Source: Methyloprofundus sp. | Lineage (GTDB): Bacteria; Pseudomonadota; Gammaproteobacteria; Methylococcales; Methylomonadaceae | Assembly: GCA_013138555.1 (NCBI GenBank) | Contig: WTCN01000249.1 | Coordinates: forward strand, 1 to 6,577 | DNA: 6,577 nucleotides | Reading direction: 5' to 3' | Shown: piece after piece, positions 1 through 5,888 of the stretch | Layout: every line of letters starts with the position of its first letter | How positions within the stretch are numbered: position 1 is the stretch's first letter | Made by a program: the position numbers and the translations under genes | Notes under the pieces: model-generated | Told to the model about the DNA's origin: nothing | Database searches by the model: none | Seen by the model: the letters and a program-made list of their open reading frames with translations, nothing else

Positions 1-74
1 TGGAGCGGGTGATGGGAATCGAACCCACGTGATCAGCTTGGAAGGCTGGAGTTCTACCATTGAACTACACCCGC
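1..74 (-). tRNA. tRNA-Gly, anticodon TCC
   Basis: Complete tRNA gene on the minus strand. The acceptor arms GCGGGTG and CACCCGC pair, and the gene ends in an encoded TCCA (CCA at 1-3). The T arm contains GGTTCGATTCC. The anticodon loop is CTTCCAA (38-44) closed by a CAGC/GCTG stem, which puts anticodon TCC at 40-42, so it reads GGA and GGG glycine codons. It lies 19 bp after tRNA-Tyr on the same strand with no terminator between them, so the two are probably cut from one precursor. In many gammaproteobacteria this Tyr-Gly pair is followed by tRNA-Thr and tuf; here that would be past the left edge and cannot be seen. Confidence 0.97.
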
Positions 75-93
75 AGAATTCTTTAAATCTGAA

Positions 94-178
94 TGGTGGA
101 GGGGGGAGGATTCGAACCTCCGAAGGCAGAGCCGTCAGATTTACAGTCTGATCCCTTTGGCCACTCGGGAACCCCTCC
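94..178 (-). tRNA. tRNA-Tyr, anticodon GTA
   Basis: Complete class II tRNA gene of 85 nt on the minus strand. Acceptor arms GGAGGGG (172-178) and CCCCTCC (98-104) pair perfectly, the discriminator is A, and CCA is encoded at 94-96. The anticodon loop CTGTAAA (140-146) gives anticodon GTA at 142-144, reading UAU and UAC. A long variable arm lies between the anticodon stem and the T arm, as expected for bacterial tRNA-Tyr, and the D arm TTCCCGAGTGGCCAAAGGGA is close to the E. coli one. It is the first gene of the tRNA-Tyr/tRNA-Gly unit and sits just downstream of a strong promoter at 193-221. Confidence 0.97.
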
Positions 179-192
179 AATTCAGAAAAGCT

Positions 193-221
193 ATTATGAT
201 TGTAACGCTTTCTTATGTCAA
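193..221 (-). promoter_or_regulatory. sigma70-type promoter of the tRNA-Tyr/tRNA-Gly unit
   Basis: Read on the minus strand, a perfect -35 TTGACA (216-221) is followed by a 17-bp spacer (199-215) and a -10 CATAAT (193-198, 5 of 6 matches). The stretch just upstream (222-240) is almost pure A/T with an A7 run, resembling an UP element. Transcription should start around 184-187, leaving a leader of only about 6 to 9 nt before the mature tRNA-Tyr end at 178. There is no GC-rich discriminator as found at many stringently controlled stable-RNA promoters. The promoter occupies nearly the whole gap after the pth stop codon. Confidence 0.82.
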
Positions 222-240
222 CTATTTTTTTAAATTATTT

Positions 241-810
241 TTATTGAGAATGCAACTCCTGCATTGCAGCCTCAAAATTACCTCTCAACAACAAAGGCAT
301 ACAAGCAATAAATTCAAAAAATAACTCTTTTACTTGCTGCAGATCACTTTTAGAAAAATCAGACAAAACATAGTCCGCAACAGCCCTACCCGCATTTGGC
401 CGCCCCACCCCTATACGCAATCTTTTAAAATCTTTTGCACCTATACTGGCTATAATATCCCTAAGTCCATTATGCCCTCCGTGCCCACCAGCAGATTTCA
501 ACTTCATAGTACCCACATCAAAATCCAGCTCGTCATGCACCACAAGAACCTCTTCCGGCCGAATTTTATAGTACTTCATCAACGCAGAGACAGACTGACC
601 ACTACGATTCATAAAGGCACCAGGCTTTAGTAAATACAACCTATCCCCACCCTTACTCACCTCAGCCACATCACCAAAAAAGCGCGACTGCTTAGAAAAA
701 GCAACCCCTTCATCTTTAGCCAGCTCATCCAATAGCAAAAACCCGGCATTATGCCGGGTTTTTGAGTATTTATTACCTGGATTTCCCAGGCCTACAAGAA
801 GCTTAATCAC
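241..810 (-). CDS. pth: peptidyl-tRNA hydrolase
   Basis: Cytosolic enzyme that hydrolyses the ester bond of peptidyl-tRNAs dropped from ribosomes, recycling the tRNA. The 189-residue protein has the usual length (E. coli 194). The N-terminal LLVGLGNPG motif and TRHNAGF (18-24) are present, and the catalytic and substrate-binding residues fall at the standard positions: Asn10, catalytic His20, Asn68 (FMN), Asp93 (HDELD), and His113/Asn114 (GGHGGHNGL). The start is GTG at 808-810; GTGA overlaps the rplY stop by 4 bp, and no other start lies near the conserved N-terminus. There is no well-spaced Shine-Dalgarno (only GAAGA almost touching the start), so translation probably depends on ribosomes finishing rplY. 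A terminator-like hairpin lies inside codons 16-25. I see no hairpin terminator after the TAA stop. Confidence 0.97.
   Translation of the reverse strand: MIKLLVGLGNPGNKYSKTRHNAGFLLLDELAKDEGVAFSKQSRFFGDVAEVSKGGDRLYLLKPGAFMNRSGQSVSALMKYYKIRPEEVLVVHDELDFDVGTMKLKSAGGHGGHNGLRDIIASIGAKDFKRLRIGVGRPNAGRAVADYVLSDFSKSDLQQVKELFFEFIACMPLLLRGNFEAAMQELHSQ
737..763 (-). terminator. terminator-like perfect hairpin inside pth
   Basis: A perfect inverted repeat with two 13-base arms around one central base (750). The arms are AAAAACCCGGCAT and ATGCCGGGTTTTT. As RNA on the minus strand this gives a GC-rich stem of 6 to 7 bp (CCCGGCA/TGCCGGG), a 3- to 5-nt loop, and a run of five U preceded by five A, which is the textbook form of an intrinsic terminator. 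It starts about 44 nt after the rplY stop and codes for pth residues from about Lys17 to Leu25, with catalytic His20 near the loop. Whether it terminates is inferred. The codons for the conserved TRHNAGF motif can give part of this symmetry by chance, so selection for termination is not proven. Confidence 0.5.
776..790 (-). repeat. small inverted repeat upstream of the pth hairpin
   Basis: Arms CCTGG and CCAGG flank a 5-base loop. This makes a weak 5-bp hairpin in the rplY-pth transcript, between the rplY stop and the terminator-like hairpin at 737-763. It codes for the Gly-Asn-Pro-Gly part of the Pth N-terminus. Its CCUGG arm could alternatively pair, with one G-U pair, with CCGGG in the 3' arm of the larger hairpin, so the two structures could compete. 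That is inference from base pairing only. Confidence 0.3.
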
Positions 811-1439
811 TCTTCAGGTTCAGAATCAACCTCTTCATCTACTTCATCTTCACTCGCAGCACTTCTGGTTTGCACTACTTGAGCAACAGGTAAATTATGA
901 TCTTCACCATGCGTCATAGCAAGAATCTCCACTCCTTCAGGAGCAGTAATATCCGCCAAATGCACAGACTCACCTATATCAGTATTAGCCAAGTCGACTT
1001 CTATATATTCTGGCAAATCCCCAGGCAAACACACAACCTCAAGTTCAACCATTGAATGAGTCACCACACCACCCGCCTTAACCCCGACAGATTCCGCTTC
1101 ATTAATAAAATGCAAAGGCACATGCACTTTAATTTTCTCATTCATGTCAACACGTAAAAAATCCATATGAATGACATTATCTCTTGCAGGATGCCTTTGC
1201 ATACCCTTCAATACTGCATTCTGGACATTACCATCAATATTCAACTGTAGAACGTGCGAATAAACTGCCTCATTAGCCAGTTTCTTTTCAATTTCATTCA
1301 GGTTTAACTCAATTAACTCAGGCTCAGCCGAACCACCATAAACCACAGCAGGAATATTACCTTTACGACGAATAGCCTTAGCACTACCCGTACCGGCACC
1401 CGCTCTACTTACCGCATCAAATTCAAAAACGCTAGACAT
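807..1439 (-). CDS. rplY: 50S ribosomal protein L25, two-domain CTC/TL5 type
   Basis: Ribosomal protein that binds 5S rRNA in the large subunit. The N-terminal L25 domain (about 1-95) shows GTGSAKAIRRKGNIPAVVYG (16-35) and the HMDFLRV segment (91-97). A second TL5/CTC-type beta domain follows (about 98-190), then an acidic tail rich in Glu and Asp (197-210). At 210 residues it matches the long form known from Pseudomonas and Thermus (TL5), not the single-domain E. coli protein of 94 residues. The ATG at 1437-1439 is preceded by GGAG (1446-1449) 6 nt away, a good ribosome-binding site and clearly better than that of pth. The gene is 37 bp after prs and its TGA overlaps the pth GTG start. It is probably transcribed with both. 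Confidence 0.96.
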   Translation of the reverse strand: MSSVFEFDAVSRAGAGTGSAKAIRRKGNIPAVVYGGSAEPELIELNLNEIEKKLANEAVYSHVLQLNIDGNVQNAVLKGMQRHPARDNVIHMDFLRVDMNEKIKVHVPLHFINEAESVGVKAGGVVTHSMVELEVVCLPGDLPEYIEVDLANTDIGESVHLADITAPEGVEILAMTHGEDHNLPVAQVVQTRSAASEDEVDEEVDSEPEE

Positions 1440-1476
1440 CTAAATCTCCACACCCTACAAACAATAACTTAAATTA

Positions 1477-2442
1477 TCAATCAACATATAACGAACTAAC
1501 TGACTCACCTACTGCAATTCTTCTAATTGTCTCAGCCAACATATCCGCAACACTCAACTGCCGTATTTTGCCCAACTTAACCGCATCTTCATTTAGCGGA
1601 ATAGTATCTGTAACCACCAGCTCATCCAACACCGAGTGACGTAAATTCTCTATTGCACGTCCAGACAATACCGGATGCGTACAGTAAGCAACCACCTTAA
1701 CAGCGCCTTGCTTTTTTAATGCAGCGGCCGCACTACATAGCGTACCAGCCGTATCAACCAAATCATCAATCATAACGCAAGTCTTACCACTCACATCCCC
1801 GATGATATGCATTACCTCAGCGACATTAGCCATTGGTCGACGTTTATCAATAATTGCCAAATCCGCATCATCCAGCCGCTTCGCCAAAGCCCGCGCCCTG
1901 ACCACACCACCTACATCCGGAGAGACAACAATTAAATTTTCATATTTTTGTCGCCATACATCACCTAATAACAAAGGAGACGCATAAACATTATCTACGG
2001 GTATATTAAAAAAACCCTCTATCTGATCGGCATGCAAATCAACAGTCAAAACCCTGTCCGCACCTGCAACACCCACCATATTAGCAACTAGCTTTGCGCT
2101 TATTGCTACGCGCGCCGAACGCGACCGCCTATCCTGCCTGGCATATCCATAATACGGCATAACCGCTGTTATCCGGGATGCAGATGCTCTTTTCAAGGCA
2201 TCTATCATCACCAACAACTCCATTACATTTTCATTGGTTGGCGCACACGTTGGTTGAATGACAAAAACATCTTTATCCCTGACGTTTTCCTCAATCTCCA
2301 CCGTCACTTCACCATCACTGAAGCGCCCTACCGAAGCCATTCCTAGGCGCATGTTCAAGCGACGAACTATGCCCTTCGACAGCTCAATATTGGCATTTCC
2401 AGAAAAAACCATCATTGAAGTATCACACGAAGTATCACTCAT
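1477..2442 (-). CDS. prs: ribose-phosphate pyrophosphokinase (PRPP synthetase)
   Basis: Makes PRPP from ribose 5-phosphate and ATP in the cytosol, feeding purine, pyrimidine, histidine, tryptophan and NAD synthesis. At 321 residues it is a class I enzyme (E. coli 315). Seen in the protein: GRFSDGEV (39-46), QPTCAPTNEN (63-72), YYGYARQDRR (97-106), the metal-binding VDLHADQI (134-141), the flexible catalytic loop DKRRP (199-203), and the PRPP-binding loop IDDLVDTAGT (225-234). The ATG at 2440-2442 has only a weak ribosome-binding site; the alternative Met10 and Met11 have none. Residues 2-9 (SDTSCDTS) extend beyond the usual N-terminus and come from a short tandem duplication. The TGA stop is followed at once by an in-frame TAA. 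The gene lies 36 bp after tRNA-Gln and 37 bp before rplY. Confidence 0.97.
   Translation of the reverse strand: MSDTSCDTSMMVFSGNANIELSKGIVRRLNMRLGMASVGRFSDGEVTVEIEENVRDKDVFVIQPTCAPTNENVMELLVMIDALKRASASRITAVMPYYGYARQDRRSRSARVAISAKLVANMVGVAGADRVLTVDLHADQIEGFFNIPVDNVYASPLLLGDVWRQKYENLIVVSPDVGGVVRARALAKRLDDADLAIIDKRRPMANVAEVMHIIGDVSGKTCVMIDDLVDTAGTLCSAAAALKKQGAVKVVAYCTHPVLSGRAIENLRHSVLDELVVTDTIPLNEDAVKLGKIRQLSVADMLAETIRRIAVGESVSSLYVD
2417..2438 (-). repeat. 12-bp-period tandem repeat in the prs 5' end
   Basis: Two identical 10-bp copies of GTGATACTTC (minus strand; 2429-2438 and 2417-2426) lie 12 bp apart. The period is a multiple of three, so the reading frame is kept and the protein reads Ser-Asp-Thr-Ser-Cys-Asp-Thr-Ser before Met10. 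It looks like a recent slippage or duplication that lengthened the N-terminus by about four residues. Confidence 0.7.
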
Positions 2443-2478
2443 TTAGAATACCGAGCTGATTTAATATGGAAGAATAAT

Positions 2479-2553
2479 TGGCTGGGCTGCCAGGATTCGA
2501 ACCTGGGTATGCGGAGATCAAAACCCCGTGCCTTACCGCTTGGCGACAGCCCA
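2479..2553 (-). tRNA. tRNA-Gln, anticodon TTG
   Basis: Complete 75-nt tRNA gene on the minus strand. Acceptor arms TGGGCTG (2547-2553) and CAGCCCA (2483-2489) pair fully, the discriminator is G, and CCA is encoded at 2479-2481. The anticodon loop TTTTGAT (2517-2523) gives anticodon TTG at 2519-2521, closed by CGGGG/CTCCG with one G-T pair. The T arm has GGTTCGAATCC. The gene is embedded between ispE and prs: its mature 5' end is one base after the ispE stop, and prs starts 36 bp after the CCA. I see no convincing promoter of its own in the end of ispE, so it is probably cut out of the polycistronic transcript by RNase P and 3' nucleases. Confidence 0.97.
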
Positions 2554-2554
2554 A

Positions 2555-3433
2555 TTAGATACTAAAGAATTCACTCATTTGCCTATGCAATGGTGAAATA
2601 GCTAATCCCTCAGCAATATAAACCTCGTTATCCGAAGCTAATTTATTATACACATTCCTTGCCGACTGCTGATCACTAAACTGAACAAAAACACAAGCTC
2701 CTGTCCCGGTTAATCTCGCTTCTCCATATTGTGACAAGTCATCCAAGGCTTGCCCCACTTCGGCGTGTAATTTTTTAACGACTAAAACACAATCATTTTG
2801 ATTCTGTCCTGCGTTAAAGTCCGATATTCTGATGGATTTACTATCTCGTGTCAACTCTTTTTCTGAAAATATTTTTCCCGTATCAACATGACACTGTGGT
2901 TTTAACACCACAAACCATGCTTTAGGTAGATTTATTTCCGTCAATTTATCTCCCACACCTTCTGCCCAGGTACTTGTTCCCTTGATAAAAACAGGCACAT
3001 CCGCACCTAATTGCACACCTAACTCCATCAAGCGTTGTTCAGAAATATTTAATTTCCACAAGCGATTCAACACCACCAAAACAGTTGCCGCATCCGAACT
3101 CCCCCCTCCCAGACCACCTCCCATGGGTAGGTTTTTTTCTATCTCTATACAAACGCCTCCCTGATAGCCTGACTCTTTTTTTAGCAAGTTAGCAGCCCGC
3201 ACCGTTAAGTCATCTGCTTCTTTTACCCCGGGTATGGTATTTTTTAAGTTTACTCGATCCTCTTCAGTTTCATTAAAAATCAAGCCATCCGTTATATCAA
3301 TTATCTGAAATACCGTTTGCAATAAATGATAGCCATCCTCTCTTTGACCCACTATTCTTAACATTAAATTTAGCTTTGCAGGCGCTGGCCATCTTACCCC
3401 CCAGCCTAAATCCGAATCTTTTTTCTCAGTCAT
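2555..3433 (-). CDS. ispE: 4-diphosphocytidyl-2-C-methyl-D-erythritol kinase
   Basis: GHMP-family kinase that phosphorylates CDP-methylerythritol with ATP, the fourth step of the MEP isoprenoid pathway, in the cytosol. Seen in the 292-residue protein: WPAPAKLNL with Lys20 (matching E. coli Lys10), GYHLLQTVFQ (34-43), the ATP-binding loop PMGGGLGGGSS (103-113), LGADVPVF with catalytic Asp145, and LTGTGACVF near the C-terminus. Length is close to E. coli (283) with about ten extra N-terminal residues. I chose the ATG at 3431-3433 because ATGA overlaps the lolB stop by 4 bp and GGGG stands 6 nt upstream. A GTG in frame at 3443-3445 would add four residues. The TAA stop at 2555-2557 is one base from tRNA-Gln. 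Confidence 0.95.
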   Translation of the reverse strand: MTEKKDSDLGWGVRWPAPAKLNLMLRIVGQREDGYHLLQTVFQIIDITDGLIFNETEEDRVNLKNTIPGVKEADDLTVRAANLLKKESGYQGGVCIEIEKNLPMGGGLGGGSSDAATVLVVLNRLWKLNISEQRLMELGVQLGADVPVFIKGTSTWAEGVGDKLTEINLPKAWFVVLKPQCHVDTGKIFSEKELTRDSKSIRISDFNAGQNQNDCVLVVKKLHAEVGQALDDLSQYGEARLTGTGACVFVQFSDQQSARNVYNKLASDNEVYIAEGLAISPLHRQMSEFFSI

Positions 3434-3993
3434 TCTATGCCCCACTGATCTATAATCAGTTTTAGTTTTATATTATCTTTACTTATATTGATTTTACGCG
3501 GCATAACACCAATGCTAGTTTCCATATATTCATTATAAGTTACTTGCCAACCCAACTGCTGAAACCCCTGCTCTAGCTGTAATACCGGCACATCCTGCAA
3601 ATAAGCTCCAACTACCCAGCGGCGCAAAGCTGTTAACGGCACGACAAAACCTATTTGCCGAGCAATAAATGCATCTATATCTTGCGAAAACAGCACCTCT
3701 CCCTGACCAGTATCCAGCATAATTTCATGCTCATTCAATTCAATCAGTACAGCCCCCATACCCAGCGCACCGGACAATTTCAGTACATCATCTTTATTTT
3801 CATGCTGCCAATAAATATTTGCTGTCAAGGCATCATCACTTTTAATCAATAAACGCCCTTGTAACGTCCATTTTGGCAAATCCCTCCCTTGCAGTTCACT
3901 TAGCTCTCGTCCTAACTTAGCATCATAGGTTTCAACAGTTGAGCAGCCCAACAAAGAGCACAATAACATTAAACATAATACCCTACCGTACAT
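3430..3993 (-). CDS. lolB: outer-membrane lipoprotein receptor LolB
   Basis: LolB accepts lipoproteins from the periplasmic carrier LolA and inserts them in the inner leaflet of the outer membrane. The 187-residue precursor starts with a short signal peptide and a lipobox LLGC, giving lipidated Cys17; Ser at +2 fits outer-membrane sorting. The mature part shows LQGRLLIKSDDALTANIYWQ (44-63), and LSGALGMGAVLIELN aligns with the E. coli loop around Leu68 (NPLGSTELEL), the exposed hydrophobic residue needed for insertion; here it is Leu77. RRWVVGAY (about 123-130) matches the E. coli RQWILGLP region. The ATG at 3991-3993 shares its A with the TGA of the upstream TPR gene (TGATG); a TTG one codon earlier is less likely. 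AGG at 4003-4005 may serve as ribosome-binding site. Family similarity is moderate, as is usual for LolB, but context supports it. Confidence 0.92.
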   Translation of the reverse strand: MYGRVLCLMLLCSLLGCSTVETYDAKLGRELSELQGRDLPKWTLQGRLLIKSDDALTANIYWQHENKDDVLKLSGALGMGAVLIELNEHEIMLDTGQGEVLFSQDIDAFIARQIGFVVPLTALRRWVVGAYLQDVPVLQLEQGFQQLGWQVTYNEYMETSIGVMPRKINISKDNIKLKLIIDQWGIE

Positions 3994-5723
3994 CAATGAG
4001 CGCCTAATAATCGCGATTTAACGTCCAGCAATAATTTATCGTCAGGATGTCTTGCCAATGCCTCCGCCAATAAAGCCTTAGCCTGCTCCGTTTCTTGCAA
4101 AGCCCATAGCACCTCTACTAGATGCGAGGCTATCTCAGCTTGAGGCTGTTTATCATACGCAGCCTGCAAATAGAGTAGCGCTTCATCCAGTTGATTTAAT
4201 TTAAAAAGCAACCAGCCATAACTATCCATAATAATGGGTTCATCTGGCTTGATAGCAATCGCTTTATCCAGGTAGATCTTTGCTTCTTCATAACGCTCCG
4301 TTCTATCAGCAAGCGTATAGCCTAAAGCATTCAGCGCATTTGCATCATTAGGATTTTTCTCTAAAATATATTGTAAATCATCCTCCAGCACCTGCAATTT
4401 ACCCAGTTTTTCAGCCAGTAGTGCCCGTGCATATAAAATCCTAATATTATCCGGGTCTTCGATCAAGCCACTGCTTAACACATCAAACCCTTGCTGATTA
4501 AGCCCTTGCTGAGCATAAATTTCTGACTCAATTAATATTAAGTCACTTCTTTTCTGCGGATACTCATTTTTTAGATTTTTGATTTTATCCAAAGCAATTT
4601 CATAACGCTTTTGATCCATTAAAATCAAAACCGCACTCATACCCGCCTCAAACTTAAAGGGTTCAGACTCAATCGCATCAAACCATATTAAAGCCTCGTT
4701 AAAACGTCTGGCTTTGGCATCCATACGCGCCAGATAAAACGCCGCCCTATCTCGAAACTGCTCATTAACAACCAGGGTCTGTAAAATATTTCGCGCCTTT
4801 TCTTCTTGCCCAGTCTGCAAATAAACCAAAGCTAATTTGAACTTCAGTTCATTATTATCCGGGTAGCGCCTAGTTAAGTCCTGCAGGGCCTCCTCGACCT
4901 CCTCAAAACGCCCCTGCTGTATTAATAACTGAACTATTTGCTCTCTTACTTGCTCATTTTCCTGCTCTGCAACGGCATGCTGTAGAACTTCAGTTGCCTC
5001 AGACAGCTTTCCAGCAGAGGTATATAACTGCGCCTGTAGTAACAGAGCTCTTGTCCAATCCGGCTCAAGCTCTAGCGCCTTAGTAATATTAAGCTGCGCC
5101 TGCTTGCGTCTCTTAGCCTGGACATCGAGTAAAGCCTGAATAAAATACAGCTGTGCATCCTCTGGGTATTTAACAGCTAACTCAGAAAATACCTGATAAG
5201 CCAGGTCGACACTCTGTTGTGTATTTAAACTTTTAAGCATAACAATGGCTTTGCTATCAAAATCCTGCGCATCATGACGTAAAATAAAATCAATACTATC
5301 AAGCGCCCCCTGCCGATCCCCTGACTTTAGTGCAACAATAGCCTGTAGAGACCTTGCATCCAGACTTTCAGGCTCCACTTCCAGCCATAAATCCAGAGTT
5401 TGCTTCAACCTCGCATCGTCTTGCAGATAAAGAGCAATTTTTGCTGCCCGCTTGATAACATCTGGGTCTTTAACCTGCCTAGAGGCACGCAAATAACCAT
5501 CCAGCGCAAGCTCATACTGCTCTCGCTGCCCTGCTATTTCTGCCGTCATCAATAGAAACAATACTTCAGAGGAAATTTCCGTTTTTCTCTCCGGGATAAG
5601 CGTCTCCACCTCGGTTTTTAATTCTTTTTCTTCCAGTGTTGAATCAAACAAGCTTCCAGAATCTTTAGTTGCACATGCTGTCAGCATAAAAAAACTCACA
5701 GCAATCATTAACTTTAAAACCAT
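3993..5723 (-). CDS. TPR-repeat outer-membrane lipoprotein (PA4667-like)
   Basis: A 576-residue secreted protein made almost entirely of tetratricopeptide-like helical repeats. Residues 1-17 are a lipoprotein signal peptide with lipobox LTAC; Cys17 would be lipidated and Ala at +2 points to the outer membrane. From about residue 50 to the C-terminus there are many TPR-like units. The clearest are ALLLQAQLYTSAGKLSEATE, ELKFKLALVYLQTGQEEKAR, ALNALGYTLADRTERYEEAK, and IMDSYGWLLFKLNQLDEALL, often ending in P-D/E (YPED, EPDW, KPDE, HPDD). TPR folds bind other proteins; the partner is unknown. The ATG at 5721-5723 has AAGGAA (5733-5738) 9 nt upstream and starts right at the signal peptide. A GTG at 5775-5777 would add 18 residues in front and spoil it. 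The TGATG junction to lolB, and the same neighbour in Pseudomonas as I recall it, suggest a role in lipoprotein or envelope assembly, which is inference. Confidence 0.9.
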   Translation of the reverse strand: MVLKLMIAVSFFMLTACATKDSGSLFDSTLEEKELKTEVETLIPERKTEISSEVLFLLMTAEIAGQREQYELALDGYLRASRQVKDPDVIKRAAKIALYLQDDARLKQTLDLWLEVEPESLDARSLQAIVALKSGDRQGALDSIDFILRHDAQDFDSKAIVMLKSLNTQQSVDLAYQVFSELAVKYPEDAQLYFIQALLDVQAKRRKQAQLNITKALELEPDWTRALLLQAQLYTSAGKLSEATEVLQHAVAEQENEQVREQIVQLLIQQGRFEEVEEALQDLTRRYPDNNELKFKLALVYLQTGQEEKARNILQTLVVNEQFRDRAAFYLARMDAKARRFNEALIWFDAIESEPFKFEAGMSAVLILMDQKRYEIALDKIKNLKNEYPQKRSDLILIESEIYAQQGLNQQGFDVLSSGLIEDPDNIRILYARALLAEKLGKLQVLEDDLQYILEKNPNDANALNALGYTLADRTERYEEAKIYLDKAIAIKPDEPIIMDSYGWLLFKLNQLDEALLYLQAAYDKQPQAEIASHLVEVLWALQETEQAKALLAEALARHPDDKLLLDVKSRLLGAH

Positions 5724-5732
5724 CAATGTAAT

Positions 5733-5738
5733 TTCCTT
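5733..5738 (-). promoter_or_regulatory. ribosome-binding site of the TPR lipoprotein gene
   Basis: AAGGAA on the minus strand, 9 nt before the ATG at 5723. It decides the start of the TPR gene in favour of this ATG over the GTG at 5777. Confidence 0.75.
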
Positions 5739-5859
5739 AAAATTTAAATGACTTATAGATATACTTTGCACAAACACACTACATTTCCAGCGACTACTTT
5801 TGCCCGCAACAGTACTGCTAAAACAGCCACAAAGGCAACCTAAGTAGCTATTTCAAAAT

Positions 5860-5888
5860 ATTATCTCGACAAAAAAACAACCTGTCAT
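5860..5888 (-). promoter_or_regulatory. sigma70-type promoter of the TPR-lolB-ispE-prs-rplY-pth cluster
   Basis: Read on the minus strand: -35 ATGACA (5883-5888, 5 of 6 matches), a 17-bp spacer containing a T7 run (5866-5882), and -10 GATAAT (5860-5865, 5 of 6). Transcription should begin near 5853, giving a leader of about 130 nt before the TPR start at 5723. It is the best promoter match I found upstream of the cluster and has the right strand and position. I found no better one nearer the gene. Confidence 0.65.

Noticed and set aside
334..630. 98-codon open frame on the + strand inside pth
   Set aside because: It lies wholly antisense to a well-conserved pth, its translation resembles no family, and it has no supporting ribosome-binding site.
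1473..1478. GATAAT at the prs stop as a -10 for a separate rplY promoter
   Set aside because: No acceptable -35 is found at 16 to 18 bp upstream, so it is more likely part of the TGATAA tandem stop.
1802..2446. Two open frames of about 60 codons on the + strand inside prs (1802-1987 and 2258-2446)
   Set aside because: Both are antisense to conserved prs codons and have low-complexity Ser/Thr-rich translations, typical of shadow frames.
2443..2478. A promoter for prs in the gap after tRNA-Gln
   Set aside because: TATTAA and TATTCT resemble -10 boxes, but neither has a matching -35 at normal spacing.
2982..3164. 60-codon open frame on the + strand inside ispE
   Set aside because: It is antisense to the conserved Gly-rich ATP loop, and its proline run is simply the complement of glycine codons.
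3434..3445. GTG start at 3445 for ispE
   Set aside because: Possible, but the ATG at 3433 forms the usual ATGA overlap with the lolB stop and has GGGG 6 nt upstream. The longer form adds only four non-conserved residues.
3655..3852. 65-codon open frame on the + strand inside lolB
   Set aside because: Antisense to lolB, with no recognisable motif and no ribosome-binding site.
5724..5777. GTG start at 5777 for the TPR gene, adding 18 residues
   Set aside because: The added residues precede the signal peptide and would bury it, and the ATG at 5723 has AAGGAA at a proper distance.
5810..5817. Palindrome CAGTACTG in the TPR operon leader
   Set aside because: An 8-bp palindrome alone is expected by chance at this scale, and it is not placed on a promoter element.
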